Positions 1 through 8,930 of a stretch of DNA of 41,202 nt are shown here, one piece after another; the first letter of the stretch is position 1; each line of letters opens with the position of its first letter. The stretch covers positions 1-41,202 of the forward strand of contig MWOY01000154.1 in assembly GCA_002026015.1 (NCBI GenBank), read 5' to 3'. Position numbers and translations under genes: made by a program. The DNA is from Prochlorococcus sp. HOT208_60m_808G21. Its GTDB lineage: Bacteria; Cyanobacteriota; Cyanobacteriia; PCC-6307; Cyanobiaceae. Under the pieces are notes generated by a model. The model was given only the letters and a program-made list of their open reading frames with translations. It ran no database searches and was not told where the DNA came from.

Positions 1-1
1 C

Positions 2-376
2 AAAGAAATATTAATAATTCTCATAATTGGACCTTACTTATTAACTTCATTTATTTTGCAATCAGGTTTATTCACTGATAGATCTAGAGAACTAAGAGAG
101 AAAATGGAATATGTTTCATCCCTTGATTTAGTAAAAAATCAAACGATCATGGTGGATAAAAAAGGAATCAACTACTCTCGATCGGAATCAAAAATCATAA
201 GGATTTCGTTATCAACTCCTAAATTAGGTGGGAGATTAGAAAGTATTAATAAGTTAAAAAAATCTGAATTAGCATGGACAACTGACCTTAAAACAATAAA
301 AAATAATGAAAATTCTTATGAAGTTATATACGAAAATGATGTTTTAAATCCATGGAAATTAATATTAAAAAAGTAA
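2..376 (+). CDS. C-terminal end of a membrane glycosyltransferase (ArnT/PMT-like), cut by the window edge
   Basis: The reading frame is open from base 2, so the gene begins before the window; a TTG at 56 is an internal codon rather than a start. The first 18 codons encode a strongly hydrophobic stretch (EILIILIIGPYLLTSFIL), most likely the last membrane span, followed by about 105 soluble residues ending in NPWKLILKK. The motif QSGLFTDRSR after the last span, and an ending with a short beta-rich periplasmic tail, recall the dolichyl-phosphate-mannose / aminoarabinose transferase-like proteins of marine picocyanobacteria, which move a sugar from a polyprenyl-phosphate carrier to an envelope acceptor. 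That assignment is from memory of the family and only the C-terminus is visible. A family-2 glycosyltransferase follows after 41 bp, which supports an envelope role. Confidence 0.55.
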   Translation, partial: KEILIILIIGPYLLTSFILQSGLFTDRSRELREKMEYVSSLDLVKNQTIMVDKKGINYSRSESKIIRISLSTPKLGGRLESINKLKKSELAWTTDLKTIKNNENSYEVIYENDVLNPWKLILKK

Positions 377-417
377 ATAATCCATATATAATAAATTGTC
401 ATTTGTAATCTTTAATA

Positions 418-1509
418 ATGAGATCTGTTAATAGTTGGAATTTAACTAATAATAAACTTCATCAATTATTCAAAGACAATAACGAATTTATTTCTATTAA
501 AGTCCGCGGTAATACTTGGGAGCCAATCACTAGATGGCTAAGATTAGATTCAAGAATTTTTAGAGAAACTACTAGCAAAGCAAGAATAACTTTATGCGAT
601 ATCGAATCTCTAGCAGAAATTTATAACTACAGATCAATTAGATGGAAAGCAAAAAAACTAACTCCTATGCCCACTAAGTTAATTCCGCAATCTATTAAAA
701 ATATTTTTCGCAAAATACCTATCATAAAGCAACTCGCCTATGAACTCGAAATAGTTCTTTATAAATTTAGTGAAAATACTTCTGAACACTTAATATCAAT
801 AGTAATTCCTGCAAGAAATGAAGCTGGTAATAAAGAACTTTTGATTAATGCTTTAAATAAATTCAAAAATATACCTAATAAATTAGAAATTATATTTGTT
901 GAAGGAAATAGCAATGATAATACATATGAAATTTTGAAAGAATTAAAAGAAAATTTCTCAAATTTCTTCGAGATATTTCTTTTAAAACAAACTTCTAAAG
1001 GTAAGAAAAATGCTGTCGTGGAGGGATTTAATATTTCTTCAGGTGAGACACTCGCCATAATTGATAGTGATTTTACTGTAGATATTGATGACAGTATTGC
1101 AGCAATTATGGAATCAACCAAAAATAAAAATATCCTAATTAATTGCGCACGCACAACTTTTCCAATGGAAAAAGATGCGATGAGATGGGCAAATTATATA
1201 GGAAATAGACTCTTCGCAATTTTTCTATCAATTCTCATAAATAAGCCCGTATCCGATTCACTCTGTGGAACAAAAGTTTTTTCAAGAAAATTCTTTAAAC
1301 TTATGAAACAAAACGGAAGTTGGGATTCCAAGTCTGACCCATTTGGAGACTTTACAATAATATTTGAAGCTGCGATTAATAATATTAAAATACTAAATTA
1401 TCCTGTTAGATATTATGCTAGAAAATCTGGAGCTCCAAATATATCTAGATGGATAGATGGATTAAAACTTCTCAAAGTATGCTGGATTTATATGATTTCT
1501 GATATCTGA
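418..1509 (+). CDS. Family 2 glycosyltransferase
   Basis: The protein has 363 residues. The GT-A fold starts near residue 124 with SIVIPARNEAG, followed by EGNSNDNT, the acceptor-side SKGKKNAVVEGF and the metal/nucleotide-binding triad DSD (IIDSDFTVD), all typical of GT2 enzymes. The first ~120 residues are an extra domain without a motif I recognise; they are basic and rich in Arg and Trp. A hydrophobic stretch (RLFAIFLSILI) near residue 265 could sit in or on the membrane. It probably transfers a sugar from a nucleotide or lipid donor during envelope polysaccharide or glycolipid synthesis; the exact substrate cannot be read. It lies 41 bp after another glycosyltransferase on the same strand. 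A TATAAT at 387-392 could be a -10 box for it. A 131-codon antisense frame inside it is rejected. Confidence 0.8.
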   Translation: MRSVNSWNLTNNKLHQLFKDNNEFISIKVRGNTWEPITRWLRLDSRIFRETTSKARITLCDIESLAEIYNYRSIRWKAKKLTPMPTKLIPQSIKNIFRKIPIIKQLAYELEIVLYKFSENTSEHLISIVIPARNEAGNKELLINALNKFKNIPNKLEIIFVEGNSNDNTYEILKELKENFSNFFEIFLLKQTSKGKKNAVVEGFNISSGETLAIIDSDFTVDIDDSIAAIMESTKNKNILINCARTTFPMEKDAMRWANYIGNRLFAIFLSILINKPVSDSLCGTKVFSRKFFKLMKQNGSWDSKSDPFGDFTIIFEAAINNIKILNYPVRYYARKSGAPNISRWIDGLKLLKVCWIYMISDI

Positions 1510-1615
1510 ATTAAATAAGTTTTTTGCGATTACTTTCTCTGGATTTTTAATTTCTCCAAATTAGTAATAAAGTAGTTAGATTCTAATTGAAAATAAATTC
1601 ATTAAATTTCATGAC

Positions 1616-3235
1616 ATGAATTTTAACTTGAAGTTCGAAAAATTAAATAAAAAAAATTACCAAAGAAAGCACTATGGAAAAATACTTACTGTAAGATTGC
1701 CATGTAATCCAATATTTCCAATAGGACCTATTTATTTAGCTGATCATATTCATAAATGTTTTCCAGATTTAGAGCAGCAATTCATTGATCTAGCAATAAT
1801 TCCATCTAATAAGGTTTCCAAATATTTAGCCAGAAAAATTGATCAATTTAGACCACATCTAATCATTTTTTCATGGAGAGATATACAAATATATGCACCT
1901 GTAGATGGTAGAAGTGGAAATCCGCTACAAAACTCTTTTGAAGTTTTCTACTCAAAAAATATCCTTAAAAAAATTAGAGGTTCCTGGGGAGGATTAAAAT
2001 TAATTGCATCTCATTATGGAGAAATATATAGAAATACTTCTTTAGTCAAGATGGGACTAAAAAGAGCACAAAAATACAATAAAAATATAAAAGTGATTTT
2101 AGGAGGTGGGGCTGTTAGTGTCTTCTATGAACAATTAGGAAATCTACTGCCAAAAGGAACTGTTATATCAGTTGGAGAAGGAGAAAATCTCATAGAAAAA
2201 ATCATTAGAGGAGATTCAATAGAGGAAGAAAGATGTTATATTGCTGGACAAAAACCTCGCAACAAACTAATACATGAACAACCTTCAGGCACTGTTAAAA
2301 CTGCCTGCAACTATAAATATATTAAATCAATATGGCCTGAATTCGATTGGTATATAGAAGGTGGTGATTATTACGTAGGGGTACAAACAAAAAGAGGTTG
2401 TCCACATAATTGTTGTTTCTGTGTTTACACAGTTGTGGAGGGGAAGCAGGTTCGGGTTAATCCTGTGAAGGAAGTTATCAAAGAAATGAAGCAATTATAT
2501 GATCTTGGAATAAGGGGATTTTGGTTCACAGATGCTCAGTTTATTCCAGCCAAAAAACATATTGAAGATGCAAAAATACTTTTGCAAGCAATTAAGGACC
2601 AAGGCTGGAATGATATTAATTGGGCGGCATACATCAGAGCAGATAATATTGATGCTGAGCTAGCTCAGCTTATGGTTGATACAGGTATGAGTTATTTTGA
2701 AATAGGTATCACCTCGGGATCTCAAGAACTTGTTAGAAAAATGAGATTAGCGTATGACCTTGAAACTGTATTAAATAATTGCAGAATGCTAGTCAAATCA
2801 GGTTTCAAGAATCATGTTTCAGTCAATTATTCATTTAATGTTTTTGATGAAACCCCCAGCACCATAAGACAAACAATTGCTTACCATAGAGAATTAGAAA
2901 ATATTTTTGGTAAAGGCTTAGTTGATCCAGCTATATTCTTTATAGGTTTGCAACCACACACTCTTCTTGAGAAGTACGCTTTGGAACATAAAATTTTAAA
3001 GCCAAATTATAATCCAATGAGCATGATGCCCTGGACAGCGAGAAAACTTCTTTGGAATCCAGGCTCGCTAGGGAAAAAACTGGGTCAGGTTTGCTTAGAA
3101 GCTTTTGATAATCCAGAAGACGAATTTGGCAAAACAGTTATCGACATTCTTGAGAGAGAATATGGAAAGTGCTCCTTAAAAGAATCTCTAAAAGTCCGTC
3201 CTTTATCAGAAAGGAAATTAGCCTATTCTAAATAA
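1616..3235 (+). CDS. B12-binding-type radical SAM protein of unknown substrate
   Basis: The protein has 539 residues. The N-terminal ~200 residues resemble a cobalamin-binding Rossmann-like domain of the BchE/P-methylase class (LPCNPIFPIGPIYLADHI, later GGGAVSV and GEGENLIEKI), although the base-off DxHxxG signature is not seen. The radical SAM centre is clear: RGCPHNCCFCVY gives C262-x3-C266-x2-C269 for the 4Fe-4S cluster that cleaves S-adenosylmethionine, followed by DLGIRGFWFTDAQF and FEIGITSGS of the TIM barrel. Relatives catalyse methylations, ring closures or C-C bond changes; the substrate here is unknown. It is transcribed alone, 106 bp after the glycosyltransferase, and converges on clpS with a 15-bp gap. 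A photosynthetic pigment or envelope lipid role is possible but not shown. Confidence 0.8.
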   Translation: MNFNLKFEKLNKKNYQRKHYGKILTVRLPCNPIFPIGPIYLADHIHKCFPDLEQQFIDLAIIPSNKVSKYLARKIDQFRPHLIIFSWRDIQIYAPVDGRSGNPLQNSFEVFYSKNILKKIRGSWGGLKLIASHYGEIYRNTSLVKMGLKRAQKYNKNIKVILGGGAVSVFYEQLGNLLPKGTVISVGEGENLIEKIIRGDSIEEERCYIAGQKPRNKLIHEQPSGTVKTACNYKYIKSIWPEFDWYIEGGDYYVGVQTKRGCPHNCCFCVYTVVEGKQVRVNPVKEVIKEMKQLYDLGIRGFWFTDAQFIPAKKHIEDAKILLQAIKDQGWNDINWAAYIRADNIDAELAQLMVDTGMSYFEIGITSGSQELVRKMRLAYDLETVLNNCRMLVKSGFKNHVSVNYSFNVFDETPSTIRQTIAYHRELENIFGKGLVDPAIFFIGLQPHTLLEKYALEHKILKPNYNPMSMMPWTARKLLWNPGSLGKKLGQVCLEAFDNPEDEFGKTVIDILEREYGKCSLKESLKVRPLSERKLAYSK

Positions 3236-3250
3236 TAAATTCAATCGTTA

Positions 3251-3568
3251 TTAATCTTCTTTCTCAATTGAACTTGAAATTCCTTTAGATTTTAATGATT
3301 CTGAGTAGAATTCTGCTGGCTCTAAATCACAAACAATTACTAAACCCACACCTGTATTATGTGCTTCAAGCATTATGGCGATAGCATCTTGTTCACTTAG
3401 TTGGGGTACAACTTCTCGCAGTGAAATAGTGACATACTCCATAGAATTAACTGGGTCATTATGAAGTAAAACCTTATATTTTGGAGATTTATTTTTTAAT
3501 TCAGCAGGTTTCTTTTCAATCACTGCTGAATTATTATTAACATTTTGTTCTAACTTTATAGATAACAT
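3251..3568 (-). CDS. clpS: ClpS, ATP-dependent Clp protease adaptor
   Basis: The protein has 105 residues, within the usual ClpS length. Residues from about 30 onward carry the family core: KVLLHNDPVNSMEYV, with the Asn-Asp pair that contacts the alpha-amino group of N-degron substrates, then EAHNTGVGLVIVCD and the C-terminal PAEFYSESLK. ClpS delivers proteins with bulky N-terminal residues to ClpA/ClpC-ClpP in the cytoplasm. The first ~28 residues are a low-complexity leader (NNNSAVIEKKPAELKNKSP) as is common in the family. It lies 32 bp downstream of dapL on the same strand and may be cotranscribed with it. Cyanobacteria can have two ClpS paralogues; which one this is was not determined. 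Confidence 0.92.
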   Translation of the reverse strand: MLSIKLEQNVNNNSAVIEKKPAELKNKSPKYKVLLHNDPVNSMEYVTISLREVVPQLSEQDAIAIMLEAHNTGVGLVIVCDLEPAEFYSESLKSKGISSSIEKED

Positions 3569-3600
3569 TAAATTTATTGGAGTTTAAATTGTACTAATAA

Positions 3601-4827
3601 TTATATATTAATTATTCTTTCCATTGCATCAAGAACGTTTGATCTTGAGTTAAATGCTGACAAGCGAAAATAACCCTCCCCAGCCAATCCAAATCCACTC
3701 CCAGGTGTTCCCACTACACTAACTTTTTGGAGAAGGAAATCAAAAAAGTCCCAAGATGTCATTTGATCTGGAACTTTAATCCAGATATAAGGAGCATTGT
3801 CCCCACCATAAACTTTATATCCTGAATTCTGAAGTTTATTTTTCATTATTTTTGCATTTTCCATATAAAAATCAATTAAACCTCTCACCTGTTTCTTCCC
3901 TTCAATAGAATAAACAGCCTCTGCACCTTTCTGAACCACATAACTTACTCCATTGAACTTTGTAGATTGTCGCCTATTCCAAAGAGGCCATAACTCTATT
4001 TCCTCATTTGTTGAGCTCAAACCTTTGAGATTTTTAGGTATTACTGTAAAAGCACATCTAACTCCAGTAAATCCTGCATTTTTTGAAAAAGATCTAAATT
4101 CAATAGCACAATCCTTTGCTCCCTCAATTTCATATATTGAATGAGGAATATCATTATCTTGAATAAATGCTTCATAAGCTGCATCAAAAAGTATTAGAGA
4201 TTTGTTTTGAAGGGCATAATCAACCCACTTTTTCAAGTCTGATTTATTAATAGTTGCTCCAGTCGGATTATTAGGAAAACAAAGATATAAAATATCAACT
4301 TTTTTTTCAGGTAGTTCTGGCAGAAAGTTATTCCCCTCGTTGATTGCAAGATATGTCAATCCTTGATAAGTACCATTTTCAAGAGAATTACCAGTTCTGC
4401 CTGTCATAACGTTACTATCTACATAAACTGGGTAAACAGGATCTGTTACAGCAATTGAATTATCTTTGCCAAGAATATCTAAAATGTTGCTACTATCGCA
4501 TTTAGAACCATCAGAAACAAAGATTTCTTCAGGTGTAATTTGACAGCCTCTCGAAATAAAATCATGCTCAGATATTTTTTCTCTTAGCCAAGCGTAACCT
4601 TGTTCCGGTCCATAACCTCTAAAACCATCTGTTGTTCCCATTTCGTTTAAAGCTTTACCCATAGCCTCTATACATGCTCTAGGCAATGGTTCTGTAACAT
4701 CTCCAATGCCAAGCTTAATAATTTCAGCATTCTTATTTGATTGAGAATATATTTTTACCCTTTTAGCAATTTCAGGGAATAAATAGCCTGCTTTGAGTTT
4801 TAAATAATTTTCGTTTACTTGAACCAC
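3601..4827 (-). CDS. dapL: LL-diaminopimelate aminotransferase
   Basis: The protein has 408 residues, the typical length of DapL. It is a fold-type I PLP aminotransferase: FPNNPTGA (residues 184-191), DAAYEAF, and [10 protein letters not shown] with the Schiff-base lysine at K249. The N-terminal [20 protein letters not shown] and the GDVTEPLP motif distinguish DapL from other class I/II aminotransferases. It converts tetrahydrodipicolinate directly to LL-diaminopimelate, using glutamate as amino donor. This is the lysine and peptidoglycan route used by cyanobacteria and plants in place of DapD/DapC/DapE. Alanine racemase and two wall hydrolases elsewhere in the window act in the same peptidoglycan network. 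It diverges from rne across a 292-bp spacer. Confidence 0.93.
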   Translation of the reverse strand: MVQVNENYLKLKAGYLFPEIAKRVKIYSQSNKNAEIIKLGIGDVTEPLPRACIEAMGKALNEMGTTDGFRGYGPEQGYAWLREKISEHDFISRGCQITPEEIFVSDGSKCDSSNILDILGKDNSIAVTDPVYPVYVDSNVMTGRTGNSLENGTYQGLTYLAINEGNNFLPELPEKKVDILYLCFPNNPTGATINKSDLKKWVDYALQNKSLILFDAAYEAFIQDNDIPHSIYEIEGAKDCAIEFRSFSKNAGFTGVRCAFTVIPKNLKGLSSTNEEIELWPLWNRRQSTKFNGVSYVVQKGAEAVYSIEGKKQVRGLIDFYMENAKIMKNKLQNSGYKVYGGDNAPYIWIKVPDQMTSWDFFDFLLQKVSVVGTPGSGFGLAGEGYFRLSAFNSRSNVLDAMERIINI

Positions 4828-5119
4828 TTTAGATAAAAAATTTCACCAATATTAGAATAATGTATCAACGTGCTTTAGTGGTGATTAGATGTTAATATTA
4901 TTTTAGTTATGATTAATTTCAGATATAGTCATAGCTATGAATTCAATTTCAATTAGTTTGAAAATCGTTTAAAGCTTTATAGATAGCAGAATTCAATTAC
5001 CATTAACTTTATTAATTTTAAAAAGTAAAATAAAAGTTATAAAAAACTTTATTAAAAGATAAGATCTAATTCTTTAATTTAGATGATTTTCAAAATCCAA
5101 ATCATTCAGAATAAACTAT
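4828..5119. promoter_or_regulatory. Divergent dapL / rne spacer (292 bp)
   Basis: No credible coding frame lies here. The spacer must hold the promoters of dapL (leftward) and rne (rightward). I see a perfect 12-bp palindrome, TCATAGCTATGA, at 4929-4940, and a hairpin next to the rne start, listed separately. The rest is A/T-rich. I could not assign -10/-35 boxes with confidence. Confidence 0.5.
5082..5106 (+). promoter_or_regulatory. Hairpin in the rne leader
   Basis: ATGATTT at 5083-5089 pairs with AAATCAT at 5099-5105 around a 9-nt loop, with a possible extra G-U pair outside. It ends 13 nt before the rne start codon. RNase E mRNAs are autoregulated through their 5' leaders in E. coli; whether this stem has such a role is inference, and short A/T-rich stems are common in this genome type. 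Confidence 0.35.
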
Positions 5120-6949
5120 ATGTCTCAGCAAATTATCATCGCAGAGCAGGCTCGAATAGCAGCACTACTCACAGATGATCGGGTTGATGAATTAATCGTC
5201 GCACAAGGTCAATATCAAGTTGGCGATATTTTTTTAGGAACAGTGGAAAATGTTCTTCCTGGAATTGATGCCGCTTTCATAAATATTGGTGAAAGTGAGA
5301 AAAATGGATTCATCCATGTTTCAGATTTAGGTCCACTAAGACTCAAAAAAGGAACTTTTGGAATAACAGAATTACTAGAACCAAAACAAAAAGTTCTTGT
5401 ACAGGTAATAAAAGAACCCACAGGATCTAAAGGTCCCAGATTAACCGGAAGTATTTCAATCCCAGGAAAATATTTGATATTGCAGCCATATGGCCAAGGA
5501 GTAAATATTTCAAGAAAAATAAATACAGAAACAGAACGAAGCCGTTTGAAAGCTCTTGGGGTTTTAATAAAACCACCCAGCACAGGCTTGTTATTTAGAA
5601 CAGAGGCTGAAAAAATAAAAGAAGAGCTTCTAATTGAAGATTTAGAACAATTAATCCAACAATGGGAAAATGTACTAAAAGTTTCTGAAGCTTCTAATCC
5701 GCCAAACTTGATAAAAAGAGATGATGATTTCTCCCTAAAAATCTTAAGAGATTATATTAAAGAATCAACGAAAAGCATAATTATTGATAGTAAATTTTCA
5801 GTTGCAAGAGCAAAAGATTTTTTAATAAATTATGAATCTGATATAGATATTGAATTTCACGATAACAGTCTAAACCAACATATTTTCGAGAAGTACGAAA
5901 TAAAGAAAACAATTCAAAAAGCTCTTCAGCCTAGAGTAGATCTTCCATCGGGAGGTTATATCATTATCGAACCTACTGAAGCTTTAACAGTTATCGATGT
6001 AAACTCTGGATCATTTACAAGATCCGCAAATTCAAGACAAACCGTTTTGTGGACTAACTGCGAAGCAGCAGTTGAAATCTCAAGGCAAATGAAATTAAGA
6101 AATATTGGTGGAGTTATAGTAATAGATTTTATCGATATGGAATCTAGAAGAGATCAATTTCAATTACTTGAGCATTTTACCTCAGCAATAAAAGATGATT
6201 CTGCTAGGCCTCAAATAGCTCAGCTTACTGAATTAGGCTTAGTAGAGTTAACCAGAAAAAGACAAGGTCAAAATATATATGAATTATTCGGTAAAAGATG
6301 CTCTACATGCGATGGTACCGGACATGTAGAAAATATACTAAATCACGAAATTTCTATCTTAAAAATTAAAAATGTTGAAAATAAATCTATTCAATCAAAC
6401 AATCTAAAATCCATAGATACAGATAATTTTCAATCAACTGATGAGCAGGAAAAAATAATTGACAAGGAATTAATTAACTCCAAAGACTTAAGTAAAGAGA
6501 ATTCTTCGAATAAAAAAGAAAAAGATAATGATAATGATAATGATAATTTGAACCAATCAAATTCAAAAGAAAAAAATATAATAACAGTTGATCTTACAAA
6601 TGAAGAAAAAATTGTTTTCAGTCAATTAGGTATTAATCCACTTATAAAGTTGGGTAAAGATTATCTCACCAGCAATAATTTTGTGCGTTTAAAAGAAAGT
6701 AATAAAGAAACGGAAAAACCCCTAGATAATAAAAAAACAAAAGCAAAACAAATTAAAAAAATCTCAAAATCTGGAGAAGAAAAGATTCAAATTAAAATTG
6801 AAGCAAATGCAAATTCTAAAGACAAATTAACAAATAAAACTAATGAAAATAATGAAGTTGTATTTATAGATAAAAAGGATGAAATTGAACTTACAGATGA
6901 TCTTAAACAATGCAAGAAAAAAAAGAAGAAGATCTTCAGCAAGCATTGA
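5120..6949 (+). CDS. rne: Ribonuclease E/G
   Basis: The protein has 609 residues. It opens directly with [17 protein letters not shown], as cyanobacterial RNase E does, followed by an S1 RNA-binding domain (about 35-115, [28 protein letters not shown]). The DNase I-like catalytic part has [13 protein letters not shown] and [11 protein letters not shown] with the metal-binding aspartates, and the Zn-link CSTCDGTG lies near residues 394-401. The tail from about 405 to 609 is charged, low in complexity and probably disordered, with a (DN)4 run and a final [12 protein letters not shown]. In cyanobacteria a basic C-terminal motif of RNase E binds polynucleotide phosphorylase; the terminal lysine run may be the equivalent. 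The enzyme cuts single-stranded A/U-rich RNA in mRNA decay and rRNA processing. It overlaps rnhB by 40 nt. Confidence 0.95.
   Translation: MSQQIIIAEQARIAALLTDDRVDELIVAQGQYQVGDIFLGTVENVLPGIDAAFINIGESEKNGFIHVSDLGPLRLKKGTFGITELLEPKQKVLVQVIKEPTGSKGPRLTGSISIPGKYLILQPYGQGVNISRKINTETERSRLKALGVLIKPPSTGLLFRTEAEKIKEELLIEDLEQLIQQWENVLKVSEASNPPNLIKRDDDFSLKILRDYIKESTKSIIIDSKFSVARAKDFLINYESDIDIEFHDNSLNQHIFEKYEIKKTIQKALQPRVDLPSGGYIIIEPTEALTVIDVNSGSFTRSANSRQTVLWTNCEAAVEISRQMKLRNIGGVIVIDFIDMESRRDQFQLLEHFTSAIKDDSARPQIAQLTELGLVELTRKRQGQNIYELFGKRCSTCDGTGHVENILNHEISILKIKNVENKSIQSNNLKSIDTDNFQSTDEQEKIIDKELINSKDLSKENSSNKKEKDNDNDNDNLNQSNSKEKNIITVDLTNEEKIVFSQLGINPLIKLGKDYLTSNNFVRLKESNKETEKPLDNKKTKAKQIKKISKSGEEKIQIKIEANANSKDKLTNKTNENNEVVFIDKKDEIELTDDLKQCKKKKKKIFSKH
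6524..6547 (+). repeat. GATAAT hexamer repeated four times inside rne
   Basis: Four perfect copies of GATAAT run in tandem and in frame, giving the (Asp-Asn)4 stretch of the disordered RNase E tail. Gain or loss of a hexamer would keep the frame. Confidence 0.9.
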
Positions 6950-7527
6950 ATAAAGTATTCGAAGTTGGAATAGATGAAGTTGGAAGGGGAGCAATTTTTG
7001 GTCCAGTTTTTGCAGCAGTTGTAGTATTAACTGAAAAAAATAAATCTATCTTAAAACAAGTTGGAGTGACAGATAGTAAAAAACTAACTCCCAAAAAAAG
7101 AAAATTACTTTTACCAAAAATTTTATTACTCTCTTCAGATTATGGAATTGGGCAATCTTCAGCCAGAGAAATAGATAAGTTAGGTATCAGGGTTGCGACA
7201 GAACTTTCAATGATAAGAGCTTTAAAAAAATTAAAAGAAAAGCCATATGAATTAAAGATTGATGGCTCCTTATTATTAAGGCCATGGGACGGAATTCAAA
7301 AAAACATAGTATCTGGAGACTCAAAGTTTATCTCGATAGCTTCGGCAAGCATACTTGCCAAAGTCTCTCGCGACAATCTAATGGAGAGGTTAGAAAAAAA
7401 ATACTCAGGATACTTGATATTTAAAAATAAAGGTTATGGAACCAGAGAGCATCTTTCATTAATAAAAAAAAATGGAATAACTAAACTTCATAGGAAAAGT
7501 TTTTTAAAAAAATCAAATCTTATTTAA
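6910..7527 (+). CDS. rnhB: Ribonuclease HII
   Basis: The protein has 205 residues. The family signature appears as [15 protein letters not shown] near residues 18-32 with the catalytic Asp-Glu pair, then VTDSKKL, a further acidic segment KIDGSLLL, and [12 protein letters not shown]. It removes RNA from RNA-DNA hybrids and single ribonucleotides from DNA. The chosen ATG lies within the last 40 nt of rne in another frame, so translation is probably coupled; the 17 residues before VGIDEVGRG are rich in Lys and Glu because they read the A-rich end of rne. The stop overlaps the facing DUF1997 gene by 15 bp. Confidence 0.93.
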   Translation: MQEKKEEDLQQALNKVFEVGIDEVGRGAIFGPVFAAVVVLTEKNKSILKQVGVTDSKKLTPKKRKLLLPKILLLSSDYGIGQSSAREIDKLGIRVATELSMIRALKKLKEKPYELKIDGSLLLRPWDGIQKNIVSGDSKFISIASASILAKVSRDNLMERLEKKYSGYLIFKNKGYGTREHLSLIKKNGITKLHRKSFLKKSNLI

Positions 7528-8031
7528 TTCACACCAATCTAAAAAATCTTTTACGAGTTGCTGTTGAACCCTTGACTTAATACCCAATAGAATCCCATTT
7601 AATACCGAATGACCAGTAGATTCCAAAATTTTCTTTGGTACCAGCTTCAGTAGAGGGGGTTGACTTACAGATACCCCAAGAAGCGCCTCACCTTCTAAAC
7701 CAACATCAGTTGCTTCCAAATTCGCCTTCAAAATAAGATTAAAATCATCTATCATTCCCAAACCATCCAATGTACTGTCAAGAGCACTCATTTTTAAAAT
7801 TCCATCTTTATTTTCTACCGCAATTGAGACAACAGGTTTAATATCTAATTGAAAAACCTTAAAACTTGTTACTGTATACTTATATCTACCAACTTCTTCT
7901 CGTACTAATTTTTTGGAGTCAAGCATTGCTCCAACAACTCTTTCTTCTTCTAAAAGATATTTAGAAAGATATTCTTTATTACGTTTTACAGAAAGCTTGA
8001 GTTTCTGTTTAGCATCAAAAGTCAATAGCAT
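7513..8031 (-). CDS. DUF1997 family protein
   Basis: The protein has 172 residues, with no signal peptide or membrane span. The overall pattern (early [22 protein letters not shown], central [22 protein letters not shown], then [12 protein letters not shown] and [20 protein letters not shown]) fits the DUF1997 proteins conserved in cyanobacteria and plastids, which are built like START/polyketide-cyclase folds. The function is unknown. It converges on rnhB with a 15-bp overlap and diverges from pheA 52 bp away. Confidence 0.72.
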   Translation of the reverse strand: MLLTFDAKQKLKLSVKRNKEYLSKYLLEEERVVGAMLDSKKLVREEVGRYKYTVTSFKVFQLDIKPVVSIAVENKDGILKMSALDSTLDGLGMIDDFNLILKANLEATDVGLEGEALLGVSVSQPPLLKLVPKKILESTGHSVLNGILLGIKSRVQQQLVKDFLDWCELNKI

Positions 8032-8083
8032 TTTCTATATTCCTCCAATGCTTATTTGATCTCTTTTTTTTTTACGATTAATC

Positions 8084-8929
8084 ATGCGCAAACAAGTTGC
8101 ATATTTAGGTCCTCAAGGAACATACGCAGAAAAAGCAGCCCATATATTATCAAAGCTTGCCAATTTTCAGACACCTATATTTGTACCATGTAATGGGTTA
8201 CATTCGGTTATTAAATCAATAGCGTACAACAATTGTGATGCTGCTGTAGTCCCTATAGAAAATTCTGTAGAAGGCGGAGTTACAGCTACTCTTGATGCCC
8301 TTTGGAAATTTCCTGAAATTTTTATAAATAAAGCAATTGTTTTGCCTATAAAACATGCATTAATTAGTGATGGAGAACTTTCAAACATTTCAGAAGTATT
8401 ATCTCATCCTCAAGCATTAGCTCAATGTTCAGAATGGCTATCTGAGAATCTTCCAAATGCAATTCCTCTCCCAACAAATTCAACATCAGAAGCTGTCAAG
8501 ATGATCAAGGGGAGTAAATTCAGAGCGGCTATTGGTTCAAAATCGTTAATTCAAATCGAAGGACTTAAAGAATTAGCCTTTCCTATTAATGATGTTCCAG
8601 GTAATTGCACTAGATTTGTTTTATTGAGCAAAGAATCAAATTCGAATTTAGCTAATATTGCTAGTTTTGCTTTCTCATTAATTTCAAATAAACCTGGTGC
8701 TTTGCTTGAAGCTATAAATTATATTGCAGATTTTGGATTTAATATGAGTAAAATTGAATCGAGACCTTCAAAAAGAGAATTAGGCGAATATATAATTTAT
8801 ATTGATTTAGAAATCAATAATCATAATAACATTAAGAATTTTATTGAATTAAAAAATAAGTTAAAGCCACTTTGCAATAATTTTGTAGATTTTGGAAATT
8901 ATTTTTCTGAAAATGTTGAACTAGATTAA
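8084..8929 (+). CDS. pheA: Prephenate dehydratase
   Basis: The protein has 281 residues, a stand-alone dehydratase without a chorismate mutase domain. Residues 1-180 hold the catalytic domain: GPQGTYAEKAA, PIENSVEGGVTATLDAL, and NCTRFVLLS with the essential Thr-Arg-Phe. Residues ~195-270 are the ACT domain that senses phenylalanine, with SNKPGALLEAI and KIESRPSKRELGEYIIYID. It converts prephenate to phenylpyruvate in phenylalanine synthesis, and feedback by phenylalanine through the ACT domain is known for the family. It converges on the methyltransferase with a 1-bp gap. Confidence 0.95.
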   Translation: MRKQVAYLGPQGTYAEKAAHILSKLANFQTPIFVPCNGLHSVIKSIAYNNCDAAVVPIENSVEGGVTATLDALWKFPEIFINKAIVLPIKHALISDGELSNISEVLSHPQALAQCSEWLSENLPNAIPLPTNSTSEAVKMIKGSKFRAAIGSKSLIQIEGLKELAFPINDVPGNCTRFVLLSKESNSNLANIASFAFSLISNKPGALLEAINYIADFGFNMSKIESRPSKRELGEYIIYIDLEINNHNNIKNFIELKNKLKPLCNNFVDFGNYFSENVELD

Positions 8930-8930
8930 T

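Noticed and set aside
759..1154. 131-codon minus-strand open frame inside the family-2 glycosyltransferase gene
   Set aside because: It is antisense to a gene with clear GT2 motifs; its content mirrors codons of the sense gene and no known domain appears.
4929..4940. 12-bp perfect palindrome in the dapL-rne spacer as a regulator operator
   Set aside because: In such A/T-rich DNA a palindrome of this size in 292 bp is only mildly unusual and no second copy is seen; kept as a note in the spacer entry only.
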